Below are positions 51,533 through 62,400 of a stretch of DNA of 64,000 bases, in pieces. The position numbers were made by a program, and so were the translations under genes. The stretch lies in assembly GCF_900103215.1 (NCBI RefSeq), contig NZ_FNGV01000010.1, positions 62,001-126,000 of the forward strand, written 5' to 3'. How positions within the stretch are numbered: position 1 is the stretch's first letter; the number at the start of each line of letters is the position of its first letter. Origin of the DNA: Kriegella aquimaris. Its GTDB lineage: Bacteria; Bacteroidota; Bacteroidia; Flavobacteriales; Flavobacteriaceae. The notes beneath the pieces were generated by a model that made no database searches, was not told the DNA's origin, and worked only from the letters and a program-made list of their open reading frames with translations.

Positions 51533-53689
51533 ATGCGGTTAAAAAACAAATGTAACATCTTAAAAAGGTTCTTGACGATTACGAAACAATCCCTGATATT
51601 ATTTATAATCATCTTAGTTTCCTGCAAGAGCGAGTCGCTGTATGAAGGTCCGCTTAGTCCAGAAGAAGCCATAAAAACTTTTCAGTTTGCTGATAACTTT
51701 AAGGCTGAATTATTCGCATCGGAACCTTTGGTCATCGATCCTGTCGCCATGCAATATGATGCAGATGGCAATGCGTATGTAGTCGGTATGTTAGATGCCT
51801 ATAAGCCCGATACTGTAAAAGGAAAAGGGAAAATTGTGCTATTAAAAGATACTGATGGCGATGGAAAGGCCGACGCGTCTACAGTTTTCGTAGACAGTCT
51901 CAGGGAGGCGACCAGTATACTGCCATGGAAGGGTGGCCTGCTGGTATGCGCAGCACCGAATATCACATATTATAAGGATACGGACGGGGATGGACGTTCA
52001 GATTTAAAAGAGATTCTTTTTACCGGTTTCTTTAATAAAAATGAAGAGGCACAAATAACCAATCTTCGTTTTGGTGTTGATAATTGGATCTATGCAAATA
52101 ATGCCGGGCAGGCAGGTGAAATAAATTTTAGCCGTAAACCAGATGCGCCTCGACTAAATGTGCAAGGTGCAGATTTTCGTTTTCGACTTGACCGCAATCA
52201 ATTTGAACGCAGTACCGGGCCAGGCCAATTTGGTCTTGCCATAGACGATTGGGGCCACCGTTTTTTTACAGCAAATTCATTGCACATCCGAGAGGCCGTT
52301 GTTCCAATGAGATACCTTGAAAGAAATCCATTCCTGCCAGCTTCGGCGAAAAGTTCAAATCAAAATATTTCCGACCATGATCCACTGATGAACCAATTAA
52401 GTGAAACGCCATTCTGGAGACAGGAACGCACGGATCGACGTAATAAAAATTACCAAGAGAATAATCTTGACCGGGTGGAATATGCGCGAGATCATTTTAC
52501 AGGCGCTTCTGGTGGTACGTATTATGGCGGTGATAAGTTTCCAACAGCATATTATGGAAATATTTTCACTGGCGATGTTGCGGGCAACCTGGTACACCGC
52601 GATATTCTTTCTGTTCTTGATAGTGTTCCTTTTATGGTTGCTAAACGTGGAGCGAGTGAAAAGGACAAAGAATTCATGGCTACAAAGGATTCATGGTTTC
52701 GTCCAGCAAATTTATCGGTTGGCCCTGATGGTTATTTGTACCTGATGGATATGTATCGGCAACATATTGAAACGCCAATGTCTATCCCTGAAGACCTACA
52801 AGAGACAATGGACTTCGACGCCGGTGATGCCTATGGCCGTATTTACAGAATAGTACCTAAAGACGCTGCACCGTATAAAGCGGTGAACCCCAATCTGACC
52901 AATGTATCATCTTCCGACTTGGTCAAAGCCTTGACGCATGAAAACCGTTGGTGGAGCCGTACAGCTCAAAGACTTCTTTTAGAGCGTCAGGATAAAAGTG
53001 TATTGCTTGAAGTAAGCGCATTATTTGCCGAAAGTGAAAATCCAAGACATAGATTACATGCCCTATATGTTTTAGAAGGGATGGACGCCTTGGACGCCCC
53101 CACGGTAAAGACTGCAATGAAAGATCCTGCACCAGGGGTAAGAGAAAATGCCGCGATACTTGCCGAACGCTTTCCAGATTGTTTGCCCCAGTTAGAGGAA
53201 ATGATCAATGACGCTTCGACCAGGGTTGCTTTCCAAGCTACTTTGAGTTTAGGTCAATTTAACGATAATACGGCGATACCCGCACTTGCAAAAGCGTTAG
53301 CGCTCCATGGAGAGAGCGCGTGGTTCAGGACTGCAGTATTGAGCTCAGAAGCTGGATCAGGTATCGACTTATTACAAACCTTAGGGGAGCATTCATTTTT
53401 TCAAGATGCGGCATCGTGGAAACTGAAATTTTTTGAGACATGTTCCCATATAATCGGTGCCCGTAATAATAAAGGCCAAATTTTCGATTTATTAAGTATC
53501 CTTACTCAGCCATCGATAGCAAATACACCGAAATTCCAGTCGGCCGGTATAGGAGGGTTGATCAAAGGATTAGAAAATGCGGAAGGATCGGAAGATGCAT
53601 TAAAAGAAAAATTAAAAACCATTGGATCGGAAGCAGAAAGCAATTCCGCTAAAGCAATCAAAGAATTAAAAAAATTGTATGCCGAATAA
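51533..53689 (+). CDS. PVC-type propeller/HEAT lipoprotein without cytochrome domain (putative dehydrogenase)
   Basis: A 718-residue lipoprotein (lipobox IILVSC near residue 30). Residues about 45-445 form a propeller of the PVC-type membrane-bound dehydrogenase kind, with two calcium-binding-like DTDGDGKAD and DTDGDGRSD motifs and GPGQFGLAIDDWGHRF. HEAT-like repeats (about 465-640) follow. Unlike its relatives at 55515, 59408 and 18651, it has no CxxCH heme motif, so electrons must leave to a partner; the HiPIP-like protein encoded 137 bp downstream is the obvious candidate. First gene of the seven-gene exported cluster. Substrate unknown; sugar-like by family. Confidence 0.82.
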   Translation: MRLKNKCNILKRFLTITKQSLILFIIILVSCKSESLYEGPLSPEEAIKTFQFADNFKAELFASEPLVIDPVAMQYDADGNAYVVGMLDAYKPDTVKGKGKIVLLKDTDGDGKADASTVFVDSLREATSILPWKGGLLVCAAPNITYYKDTDGDGRSDLKEILFTGFFNKNEEAQITNLRFGVDNWIYANNAGQAGEINFSRKPDAPRLNVQGADFRFRLDRNQFERSTGPGQFGLAIDDWGHRFFTANSLHIREAVVPMRYLERNPFLPASAKSSNQNISDHDPLMNQLSETPFWRQERTDRRNKNYQENNLDRVEYARDHFTGASGGTYYGGDKFPTAYYGNIFTGDVAGNLVHRDILSVLDSVPFMVAKRGASEKDKEFMATKDSWFRPANLSVGPDGYLYLMDMYRQHIETPMSIPEDLQETMDFDAGDAYGRIYRIVPKDAAPYKAVNPNLTNVSSSDLVKALTHENRWWSRTAQRLLLERQDKSVLLEVSALFAESENPRHRLHALYVLEGMDALDAPTVKTAMKDPAPGVRENAAILAERFPDCLPQLEEMINDASTRVAFQATLSLGQFNDNTAIPALAKALALHGESAWFRTAVLSSEAGSGIDLLQTLGEHSFFQDAASWKLKFFETCSHIIGARNNKGQIFDLLSILTQPSIANTPKFQSAGIGGLIKGLENAEGSEDALKEKLKTIGSEAESNSAKAIKELKKLYAE

Positions 53690-53826
53690 AGAGTTCTTTT
53701 AGAGGATGAGATACCGCTTTACTGCAAAAAGAAGTTTGTGTAAAAAAGTAGAGGAGTTCCTTGAAAGATGAAGCAAAACAGTTGCGAATATCATCAAATC
53801 ATATTCATTAAATACCAGTTTTAAAA

Positions 53827-54198
53827 ATGGGGGATAAAGACTATTCCAGAAGGAAATTTATAAATAAATGTTTTAAGACCGGTAGTTTATTTTTAGGAGG
53901 AGCCCTACTGCTTAACTGTCGCGGTGCGAATGAATCATCGCGAAATGAAGTTGAGACCAAGAAAGAAAGTACTTCCGAAGATCCTTGTAATGATTTATCC
54001 GATATTAGTGACGGAGAAATCAAAAAGCGCCAAAGCTTGGGCTATGTAAAACAATCTGCCGTTCCTGATAATTCTTGTGGTAATTGCACCCTCTTTATTC
54101 CTGCGAAGCCAGATAACAAATGTGGGGGATGCATCCTATTTAAAGGACCCGTATACGCCGAGGGCCATTGTGTTCAATGGGCGGCTGTAACCACATAA
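53827..54198 (+). CDS. Tat-exported HiPIP-like iron-sulfur lipoprotein
   Basis: A 123-residue protein. The twin-arginine motif SRRKFINK (Arg8, Arg9) and a lipobox at Cys31 (ALLLNC) show folded export and lipidation. The C-terminus has Cys84-x2-Cys87-x14-Cys102-x12-Cys115, matching the four ligands of high-potential iron-sulfur proteins, plus an extra Cys99. A HiPIP would carry one electron between a periplasmic dehydrogenase and a cytochrome. Its place between a heme-less dehydrogenase and the next enzyme gene fits this role. Confidence 0.78.
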   Translation: MGDKDYSRRKFINKCFKTGSLFLGGALLLNCRGANESSRNEVETKKESTSEDPCNDLSDISDGEIKKRQSLGYVKQSAVPDNSCGNCTLFIPAKPDNKCGGCILFKGPVYAEGHCVQWAAVTT

Positions 54199-54259
54199 CT
54201 GAAAAAATTTAGAAAAAAGTAGAAAATGGTTTAATCACTCCCCCATTAAATTTGTTCTT

Positions 54260-55225
54260 ATGTCAAAATCAAAAAAAGGATTTTCCCGTCGTGAATTTAT
54301 AGCAGGTACTAGTTTGTTCGCAATAGGCACTTCTTTAAAACTAAACGCGTTTACTGAAATTTCAAGCATCAAAAAAGAACCGATAATTGATATCCATCAG
54401 CACACCCATTATGTGCAACGCACAGACGAACAGTTACTTGCACATCAATGGGCAATGGGCATTACGACAACTATTCTGTTGCCATCCGGTCGTCCGGTAA
54501 ATTCGCCATCAACGCACCAGGGCATAGCCAATGGATTACAGGCTGAAGCTGGAGGAAATGCGGAGTGTTACTTATTTGCAAGCCAACATAAGAAGGAATT
54601 CCGTTTTGGTGCCTGTGCTGTTCCAGATATGAAAGATGGTCTTTATGAGATTGAAAAATATCTAAAATTGGGTGCGGTGGTTATTGGTGAATTGAAATTT
54701 GGCGTTACATGTGACTCGCCCGAGATGCAAAAAATTTACCAATTGGCACAAAACTATAATGTTCCGGTACTTATGCATTGGCAGCATGGGATGTATAATT
54801 ATGGCTTCGAACGTTTTTATAAAATGTTGGAAAAATATCCGAAGGTAAATTTCATCGGCCATGCGCAAACCTGGTGGGCCAATATTGACAAAAATCATAC
54901 AGACCAATCCGTTCTTTATCCAAAAGAACCTGTTATTGCTGGGGGGATTACAGATCGGTATCTTAGCGATTACCCGAACATGTATGGCGATCTTTCTGCG
55001 GGCTCAGGTCTGAACGCACTCAAACGCGATGAGGATCATGCGAAAGCTTTCTTGGAAAGGCACCAAGACAAGTTATTGTACGGTAGTGATTGTGCAGACC
55101 CAACAGGCTCGGATCCGGAAAGTTGTTCTGGCACGCTTGATATTGCCGAGATTCGTAGACTGGTAGCTAAGCCAACCGAGCGTAAAATATTATATGAAAA
55201 TGCAAAGAAATTATTTCGTCTGTAA
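54260..55225 (+). CDS. Tat-exported amidohydrolase-family protein (putative periplasmic lactonase)
   Basis: A 321-residue amidohydrolase-2-type TIM barrel with Tat signal (SRREFIAG). Metal ligands are suggested by Asp44-x-His46-x-His48 (DIHQHTHY), a later Lys in GELKFG, His in LMHWQHG and IGHAQ, and Asp277 in YGSDCAD. This superfamily includes sugar lactonases (for example fucono- and rhamnono-lactonase) as well as decarboxylases and deaminases. Positioned after an exported dehydrogenase and before an exported enolase-family enzyme, hydrolysis of a lactone is the natural guess. Activity is inferred. Confidence 0.8.
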   Translation: MSKSKKGFSRREFIAGTSLFAIGTSLKLNAFTEISSIKKEPIIDIHQHTHYVQRTDEQLLAHQWAMGITTTILLPSGRPVNSPSTHQGIANGLQAEAGGNAECYLFASQHKKEFRFGACAVPDMKDGLYEIEKYLKLGAVVIGELKFGVTCDSPEMQKIYQLAQNYNVPVLMHWQHGMYNYGFERFYKMLEKYPKVNFIGHAQTWWANIDKNHTDQSVLYPKEPVIAGGITDRYLSDYPNMYGDLSAGSGLNALKRDEDHAKAFLERHQDKLLYGSDCADPTGSDPESCSGTLDIAEIRRLVAKPTERKILYENAKKLFRL

Positions 55226-55428
55226 TCAATCAACCTAATGTGTATTTGGGCGCCATTGATTTTTAGATTATCGATATTTCTTTCAAAAACGAATTGATTG
55301 ATGTTTTGGTGAACTGTCATCGCCGTTATTTTTGAATCCGTCTTGGGGCTTTGTATAATTTCTTGTTTCGGTTCTACATGCTCCGATACCTTAAGATTTT
55401 TATCGTAATTTGTTCCAAAGTTGTACAT
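55226..55428 (-). other. Possible gene remnant between exported enzyme genes
   Basis: The minus strand from 55428 reads as a protein-like 67-residue stretch (MYNFGTNYDKNLKVSEHVEP, later TVHQNINQFVFERNI) before running into antisense of the amidohydrolase gene. The composition is protein-like rather than random. No family recognised. It could be the truncated end of an older gene, or chance. Confidence 0.3.
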
Positions 55429-55514
55429 TCTAAATTGGTTTGCAGTTGTGGCTATTGGGCAGCTTGCACACCGTTCTCTTTTTACGCCCTAAATGCATGA
55501 CGGGTCAAGTATCT

Positions 55515-57851
55515 ATGAAATTAAGTATTAAAATCTTCACTTTCGGTTTCGCTGTCCTTTATATATTATTGGGCTGTACCGGTGCCGATCGGGTAAAGAG
55601 CCATCGACCTATAGATGTCTGGGTCTTCCGTTCCGTATTGGACAAGAAGCCCAGAATGCTGACCGTTGCCTTAGACTCCCAATTGTATGTGGCATACGAC
55701 CTTGCCCGATGCACGCTTTATAAAGCTTGGAAAGGCGGCGTTACTATGGAAGGGGCCCCTTACACCTCAAAAAAAAACATACAACCGACCTCGTGGGGCA
55801 CCACCTATATTTCTGATAGTCCACTTCAGCAACAGTGGGTCGTGGAGCGAAACGGAAAAAAGGAAACCTCAAAAATTACAAACAAAGGTTATTCGTTCAA
55901 AGATGATCAGGTATACCTCGAATACCTCCTAGTCTTATCAACGGGGGATTCCATGCTAGTCAAGGAACGTCCTGAATATGTAAAAGATCCAACAGGGAAG
56001 CCCGGATATGAAAGATGGTTTAAAACGGTTGGGGTACCCCAAGGAACTTCCATCTCCTTGCAACAAAATAATGAATTCTTTAAACTGGCCTCAAACGGTA
56101 TTAGCGTCAAAACGGATTATTTTGACATCCTTCCCGAACAGTTTCCTCCTGACCCGAAGGCTTCCTATGACCATTTGGGTAGGATGTGGATGGAAGAAAG
56201 CGATTGCTTTACTTGCCATGACATCGATAAACCGGATGTAGGCCCCGCCTTTACCCAAATCGCACAGCGCTACCCCAACAATGGGGAAACCCTTGTAAAA
56301 CTCAGCCAAAAAATACGGCAGGGCGGTTCGGGCGTATGGGGTCAAAACGTGATGAACCCCCATCCACAATTCAGCGAAAGGGAACTAAAAATGATGTTGG
56401 GCTATGTGTTAAGCCTAAAGAATGAAGAAGATACGGTTGCCTATAAGCCATTTGTAAGGGATTATTTGGTAGCGGCCGAAAAACACGAGGCCACACCGGG
56501 CCATGGGCAGCCTTTGGAAGCGGTACATCCGAGTTATGATCTGACCACCCTGCATGGCGGGGATTTTAGACCCAAAGTAGGCGGATTGGCCTTTCTGCCC
56601 GATGGTAGACTGCTTTTTACCATTTGGGATACCGAAGGCGGGGTGTACATACTCGATGGGTTTCAAGGGGGTGATAGTACAAAAATTAGTACCAAAAGAA
56701 TAGCCGCCGGTTTGCACGAACCACTAGGTATCGAAGTCGTGGACGGAAATATATTTGTAGTTCAGAAGCACGAACTTACCCAGTTGATCGATTTAAATGG
56801 AGACGACGTCATCGATGAATACAGGGCCATCTGCAATACGTGGCAGGTCACGGAAGATTTCCACGAATTCGCATTTGGTCTAGATTACGACGAGGGGTAT
56901 TTTTATATTACATTATCGATGGCTATGCGCCTGTTGGCCACTGAAAAACAGAAACTCGATCGGGGCAGAACGATAAAAATTGCGCCTGACGGAAGTTATG
57001 AGCGAATCAATTACGGACTACGAACGCCCAATGGAATCGGCAGGGGAGTCGACGGAGAGCTTTTTGTGACCGACAACCAGGGTCAGTGGCTACCGGCGAA
57101 CAAGCTTATTCATGTTAAAAAAGGGGAGTATAATGGTATGGCATGGGGTCTTTTGGATTCATTGCAGGAACCGCCAAAAATGGTACCGCCTACCCTTTGG
57201 CTGCCACAAACGGAAATAGGTAATTCCCCATCAGAGCCTATAATGATGAAAGATGGTCCCTACAAGGGGCAAATGCTTCATGGCGATGTAAGCCATGGCG
57301 GCATAAAGCGAGATTTTCTTGAAAAGGTAAACGGCAATTATCAAGGCGCGGTATTCCGATTTACCCAAGGCCTTGCGGCAGGGGTCAACCGGCTTTGTTG
57401 GGGCCCTGACGGAGCACTTTATATTGGGGAAATTGGTATGGTCGGCGGCTGGTCTTGGAAAGAAAAGAAATATGGCCTGCAGCGCATAAAATATAACGGT
57501 GAGCCGACTTTTGAAATGTTGGCCATACGGGCAAAGCCCAAGGGTTTCGAGATAGAATTCACGCAGCCTTTGGAGAATAATTCGAAAATTTTTTGGGCTG
57601 ATTTTTATATTACCCAATGGCGGTATGACCCCACTGAAGATTACGGTGGTCCCAAGTTGGATTTCGAGCAATTAACAGTAAAGGCAACGAATCTATCGCA
57701 AGACCGCAAAAAACTGTATTTGGAGTTGCCTGGCCTGAAAAAGGAACATGTCGTATATTTAAGGATTCCCGACAATCTTCGGAATGCCGACGGCCAGAAC
57801 CTATGGTCTTCCGAAGCTTGGTATACCTTGAACGCTATACCTGAAAAATGA
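55515..57851 (+). CDS. Cytochrome c plus beta-propeller dehydrogenase lipoprotein
   Basis: A 778-residue lipoprotein; the start at 55515 opens a signal (KLSIKIFTFGFAVLYILLGC) with a lipobox, whereas an ATG at 55440 adds 25 residues. The heme motif is CFTCH at 231-235 with a candidate Met ligand in NVMNPHPQF. A six-bladed sorbosone/glucose-dehydrogenase-like propeller follows (about 335-690; DFRPKVGGLAFLPDGRLLFT, DRGRTIKIAPDGSYERINYGL). The order is the reverse of the usual propeller-then-heme arrangement. Starts 289 bp after the amidohydrolase. Probable quinoprotein-type dehydrogenase, substrate unknown. Confidence 0.83.
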   Translation: MKLSIKIFTFGFAVLYILLGCTGADRVKSHRPIDVWVFRSVLDKKPRMLTVALDSQLYVAYDLARCTLYKAWKGGVTMEGAPYTSKKNIQPTSWGTTYISDSPLQQQWVVERNGKKETSKITNKGYSFKDDQVYLEYLLVLSTGDSMLVKERPEYVKDPTGKPGYERWFKTVGVPQGTSISLQQNNEFFKLASNGISVKTDYFDILPEQFPPDPKASYDHLGRMWMEESDCFTCHDIDKPDVGPAFTQIAQRYPNNGETLVKLSQKIRQGGSGVWGQNVMNPHPQFSERELKMMLGYVLSLKNEEDTVAYKPFVRDYLVAAEKHEATPGHGQPLEAVHPSYDLTTLHGGDFRPKVGGLAFLPDGRLLFTIWDTEGGVYILDGFQGGDSTKISTKRIAAGLHEPLGIEVVDGNIFVVQKHELTQLIDLNGDDVIDEYRAICNTWQVTEDFHEFAFGLDYDEGYFYITLSMAMRLLATEKQKLDRGRTIKIAPDGSYERINYGLRTPNGIGRGVDGELFVTDNQGQWLPANKLIHVKKGEYNGMAWGLLDSLQEPPKMVPPTLWLPQTEIGNSPSEPIMMKDGPYKGQMLHGDVSHGGIKRDFLEKVNGNYQGAVFRFTQGLAAGVNRLCWGPDGALYIGEIGMVGGWSWKEKKYGLQRIKYNGEPTFEMLAIRAKPKGFEIEFTQPLENNSKIFWADFYITQWRYDPTEDYGGPKLDFEQLTVKATNLSQDRKKLYLELPGLKKEHVVYLRIPDNLRNADGQNLWSSEAWYTLNAIPEK

Positions 57852-57891
57852 ACGAAAGAATAATCAATCATCAAAAGAAAACAATAGGCTT

Positions 57892-59280
57892 ATGAAGCGT
57901 AGAGAGTTTGTAAATAAAACCGCCGCCGCTACGGCCTTGGGAGCCATGGGGCTGCCATTAAATATTAACGCACTCGGAAAAGAGAAAAAAATGCAAAAAA
58001 CAATCAAGATCAAGGACACAAACTCGAATTTTGAAAGGGAATCGCTTTTTCCTTACCGCTTTAAAGGGAGCGCCGTTACCCAGCTTTGGCAGACGGCAGC
58101 TTGGCTACAAAGTGAATCGGGAGTTGCGAAAATCGGACTGGGTACCCAGAGTCCGCTATGGTCCGATTCCAGCGTTGCCGGTGACCATTCAGAAAATGGT
58201 GCCAATGCATTGATGTTCGCTATGAGCGAAAAGGCATTGCAATTGGCGAAGGGTCGCACATTTACCGACCCTATACAACTAATGGACGATATATTGCCCG
58301 AAGTGCATGCGTATGGTCAAAAAATTACGGGCGAACCCGATCTTAGAATGACCTTTGCATTGAATTCCCTAGTCTGCGTCGATAATGCAGCTTGGCTACT
58401 TTATGCCCATGAAAACAATATGAAGACCTTCGACGAGATGGTTCCGGAACAATACAGACCTGGCCTATCGTATAGACATGAGAAGGTGGCTAGTATTCCT
58501 TCCTTTCCCGTGGGTACCGCAATTGAAAAGATAAAGTCCGCAGCCGATGAGGGCTATTTTATCATGAAATTGAAAACGGGCTCCAAGGGTACCCAGAAAG
58601 AGATGTTGGCCCATGACATGGAATTTCTATCCAACGTACATAAAGCCGTCGGTCATTATGAAACACCTCATACCAAAGACGGTAAGATTCCCTATTACAT
58701 CGATCCCAATGGAAGGTACGAATCCAAAGACACCTTGTTACGCTTTTTAGACCATGCCAGAAAAATCGGTGCATTCGATCAGATTGCCGTAATTGAGGAG
58801 CCATTAAGGGAAGAAGATGAATCATTCGTAGGCGATGTAGGGGTTACGATTGCGGCCGATGAAAGTGCGCATACCGTACAAGATGCCATAAATCGTATGG
58901 AGCAGGGTTACGGTACCATAGTCGTTAAGGCGATAGCCAAAACCCTGAGTATGACCATGAAAATTGTACAGGCCTGCCATGAGCGAAAAGTACCTTGCTT
59001 TAGTGCCGACCTTACCGTGAATCCGATTTTGGTGGACTGGAACAAAACGATTGCCGCACGTTTGGCACCGCTTCCTATGATGGATATCGGTCTATTGGAA
59101 ACAAACGGCCATCAATATTATAAAAACTGGGACAAACTCACTACTTATCATCCACGGGCAGGCGCGAAGTGGACCCAAACCGAAAATGGTGTCTATAAAA
59201 CGGGCAATTCATTTTATGAAGAAAGCGGAGGGATATTTCTTCCATCGGAGCATTATGAAGCGTTGTTCAAGGAAATCTAG
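57892..59280 (+). CDS. Tat-exported enolase-superfamily (mandelate racemase/MLE-like) enzyme
   Basis: A 462-residue protein. The N-terminus is a Tat signal (KRREFVNKTAAATALG). The enolase fold carries Lys226-x-Lys228 (IMKLKTG), Asp271 (YIDPNGRY), Glu302/303 (VIEEPL), Asp323-Glu324 (AADESAH) and Lys346 (VVKAIAK), a muconate-lactonizing-type set of two lysines across the barrel. All catalytic positions seem intact. Enolase-superfamily enzymes acting on sugar acids are normally cytoplasmic, so an exported one is unusual. It lies 40 bp after a dehydrogenase gene. A sugar-acid dehydratase is the likely role, inferred from the pathway logic of the cluster. Confidence 0.8.
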   Translation: MKRREFVNKTAAATALGAMGLPLNINALGKEKKMQKTIKIKDTNSNFERESLFPYRFKGSAVTQLWQTAAWLQSESGVAKIGLGTQSPLWSDSSVAGDHSENGANALMFAMSEKALQLAKGRTFTDPIQLMDDILPEVHAYGQKITGEPDLRMTFALNSLVCVDNAAWLLYAHENNMKTFDEMVPEQYRPGLSYRHEKVASIPSFPVGTAIEKIKSAADEGYFIMKLKTGSKGTQKEMLAHDMEFLSNVHKAVGHYETPHTKDGKIPYYIDPNGRYESKDTLLRFLDHARKIGAFDQIAVIEEPLREEDESFVGDVGVTIAADESAHTVQDAINRMEQGYGTIVVKAIAKTLSMTMKIVQACHERKVPCFSADLTVNPILVDWNKTIAARLAPLPMMDIGLLETNGHQYYKNWDKLTTYHPRAGAKWTQTENGVYKTGNSFYEESGGIFLPSEHYEALFKEI

Positions 59281-59407
59281 CTTTTACTTAGAACTAGATT
59301 TAGACCTTTTTTACCTTCCTATAGCAACAACGCTTAAATGCAATAGTGGATATGCAAAATTTAAAGAACTTTTTATGAGTTATAAAAGCACAAAGAAGAC
59401 CATTGGA

Positions 59408-62400
59408 ATGTCAAAAGCGTTGTATTTTCTGAAACGGATGATATTGCTATTAGTTCTTGCCGTTGCATTTTATGGCTGCCGGGAAGATAAGGACAAGGAA
59501 CAAGTAAGAGGCTTAAGTGAAATTGCCGATAACGAAGAAGTCGCAAATCATTTGACCGCCTTTGAAGGGCGTGGCGCCTTGACCGATGGGTCAGAGCCAA
59601 CACCCGCGGAAGAGGCTATAAAACAATTCGAAGTATCGTCAGATTTGGATCTAGACCTTGTTCTGAGCGAACCTTTGGTCTATCAACCGGTCGAAATCAG
59701 TTTTGACACGAAAGGTAGACTATGGGTAGTTCAATACAATCAATACCCCTATCCTGAAGGTCTTAAAATAAAGGGCATTGACAATCATCTCCGGGTTCAG
59801 TTCGATAAAATGCCGGAAGCGCCACCAGCAGGTAGCAAGGGTGCTGATAAGATTACAATTTTTGAAGATACCGACGGGAACGGTTCTTTCGATAAATCTA
59901 CCGATGCCATTACGGGATTGAATATTGCCACCAGTGTTGCTTTGGGAAGGAAAAAAATCTGGGTTCTGAATCCTCCCTATCTAATCGCTTATCCAGATTC
60001 GGACGGAGATGGTATTCCCGATGATGATCCCGAGATACATTTACAAGGGTTTGGAATTCAAGATACGCATGCGGTGGCCAATAGCTTGCGATGGGGGCCA
60101 GATGGTTGGTTATACGGCGCTCAAGGCAGTACTACAACCTCCAGCGTCAGTTCGGCGGCAACTGAAAATGTATTTTTTCAAGGACAGGCCATATGGCGAT
60201 ATCATCCTGAAACCAGCGTGTTCGAAATATTTTCCGAAGGAGGCGGAAACACCTTTAACGTAGAATTCGATTCCAGAGGAAACCTGTTTTCAGGGCATAA
60301 TGGCGTGGGAAGAGGTCCTTATTATAAGCAGGGAGCCTACTACCATAAAAGTTGGGGCAAACATGGTTCGTTGACAAATCCGTATGCGTTCGGTTATTTA
60401 GGCGATATGGATTTTGAAGGAGACAATACCCGTTTCACACATGCGATATTACGATATGAGTCGGGTGAATTACCGAGTCGTTTCGAAGGCAATTTCATTG
60501 CCCTTAACCCGCTGCAGGGCGATATCATTTTGTCTAACGCAGTAGACAATGGATCAAGTTTACGTACGGTCGACAAAGAGAAAATAGTAGATACAAAAGA
60601 TGTATGGTTTCGACCAATCGATATGCAAGCAGGCCCAGACGGAAACATATATGTATCTGACTGGTACGATAGCCGTTTGTCACATGTTGATCCAAATGAT
60701 ACCTGGTTCAAAAAAAGCGGACGTATTTATCGCGTAAAAAAGCAAAACGGTGAAGTAGGGTATAAACCCTTTGATATCAGTAGGTATTCTAACGAAAAAT
60801 TGATAGAACTGTTACGGCACAAAAATCGATGGTTCAGACAAAAAGCATTACAAGTATTAGGCGAAAAAAAAGATACATCGATGTTGCCTGATTTAACCGA
60901 TCTCTTCCTGACGGGAAAAGGACAAGTATCCTTGGAGGCATTATGGGCGATACATCTTATCGGTGGATTTAATGAAAAAATAGCGTTAGAAGGGCTGCGC
61001 CATCAAAATCCGTATGTGCGGATGTGGACGGTTCGCTTGTTGGGTGATAGGTTTCGAATATCCGACAATGAAGCCAAGGCACTAGCAGAAATAAGTGTGC
61101 AGGAAAATGACGTGGAAGTGCGAAGTCAACTTGCAGCCACAGCTAAACGAGTGCAAGGTACGGTAGCTTTACCAATCATTAAAGGACTTTTGCTGAATCA
61201 TGACGATTCCGAAGATCCAGACATCCCGATGCAAATCTGGTGGGCCTTGGAATCAAAGTCAGAGTCGAATAGTGCTGAGGTTATAGCGATGTTCCGTAAC
61301 AAACAATTATGGGAAGTGCCTTTGGTGAAGCAGGTATTGCTGAACCGATTGATACAGCGTTATATTATGGTTCCCGGAGTGGAGAACTATGCTGCGACGA
61401 CCGAACTTTTTAAATTGGCACCTGATAAGGAAACTGGGTCAAGTTTGATGAAAGGCCTTGAAGAAGGCTTAAGAGGCAAGAACTATAGTGAATTGCCCGC
61501 TGAACTTATAAAAGCAATACGCCCATACAAAATTCATGGAGAAGGTCAATGGGCCATGGCTTTGCGACAAAAAGATGCACATGCGAAAAATGAAGCTTTG
61601 CGGGCTATACAAAATCGCAAAACCGATTTAGCGGAGCGGCAAAGCTATATTCGCATCTTAGGGCAAGGCGATTACGCTGAATTTGTACCGGTATTGTTAG
61701 AAATAATTGGACGACCGGAATCTGAAGAATCAAATACAATCAAGATAGCCTCACTCAATACGCTTCAAAACTATAGTACGGATAGTATCGGGAAAACGGT
61801 ATTACGGCTGTACCCATATATTCTTCGTGAAAATCACGATGTCCGATCGACAGCACTTGGCCTTTTGATTTCAAGACCCGAATGGACTTCAAGTTTATTA
61901 GACGAAATAGAAGAAAATTTGACAATAGACAAAAATGATTTGACAATCGATCTTGTTAATCGGATAAAGCTGCTAGGTGATGAAAAGTTAATGGAAAGAA
62001 CCGAAAAAATATGGCCTGAATCCATTCGATCGACGGCTTCTGAAAAAACGACACAAATTAAGCGGTATATTGATCTTGTCAAATCAGAAAAAGGAAACCC
62101 GGAGAGCGGAAAATCAGTTTACCAGAATGCCTGTGGCGCCTGCCATCGACTTTTCGGCCAAGGTGGGTCTATCGGACCGGAACTTACAGGTTATGAAAGG
62201 CGAAATTATGGCAATATGATTTCGCAGGTCGTCGACCCTAGTGCCGATATTAGGGAAGGATATGCCAGTTACACTTTGAAAACAAAAGACGGAAGAACCA
62301 TAGTCGGTTTTCTGACTTCACGTAGCGAAATGAATGTTAGTGTAAAACCATACGGAGGGGAAACAATGCAATTTTCCACGGATCAGATTCTTAGCATGGA

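Noticed and set aside
55036-55225. A 130-residue minus-strand gene across the amidohydrolase end
   Set aside because: This part is antisense to the amidohydrolase C-terminus; only the gap portion (55226-55428) is kept as a possible remnant.
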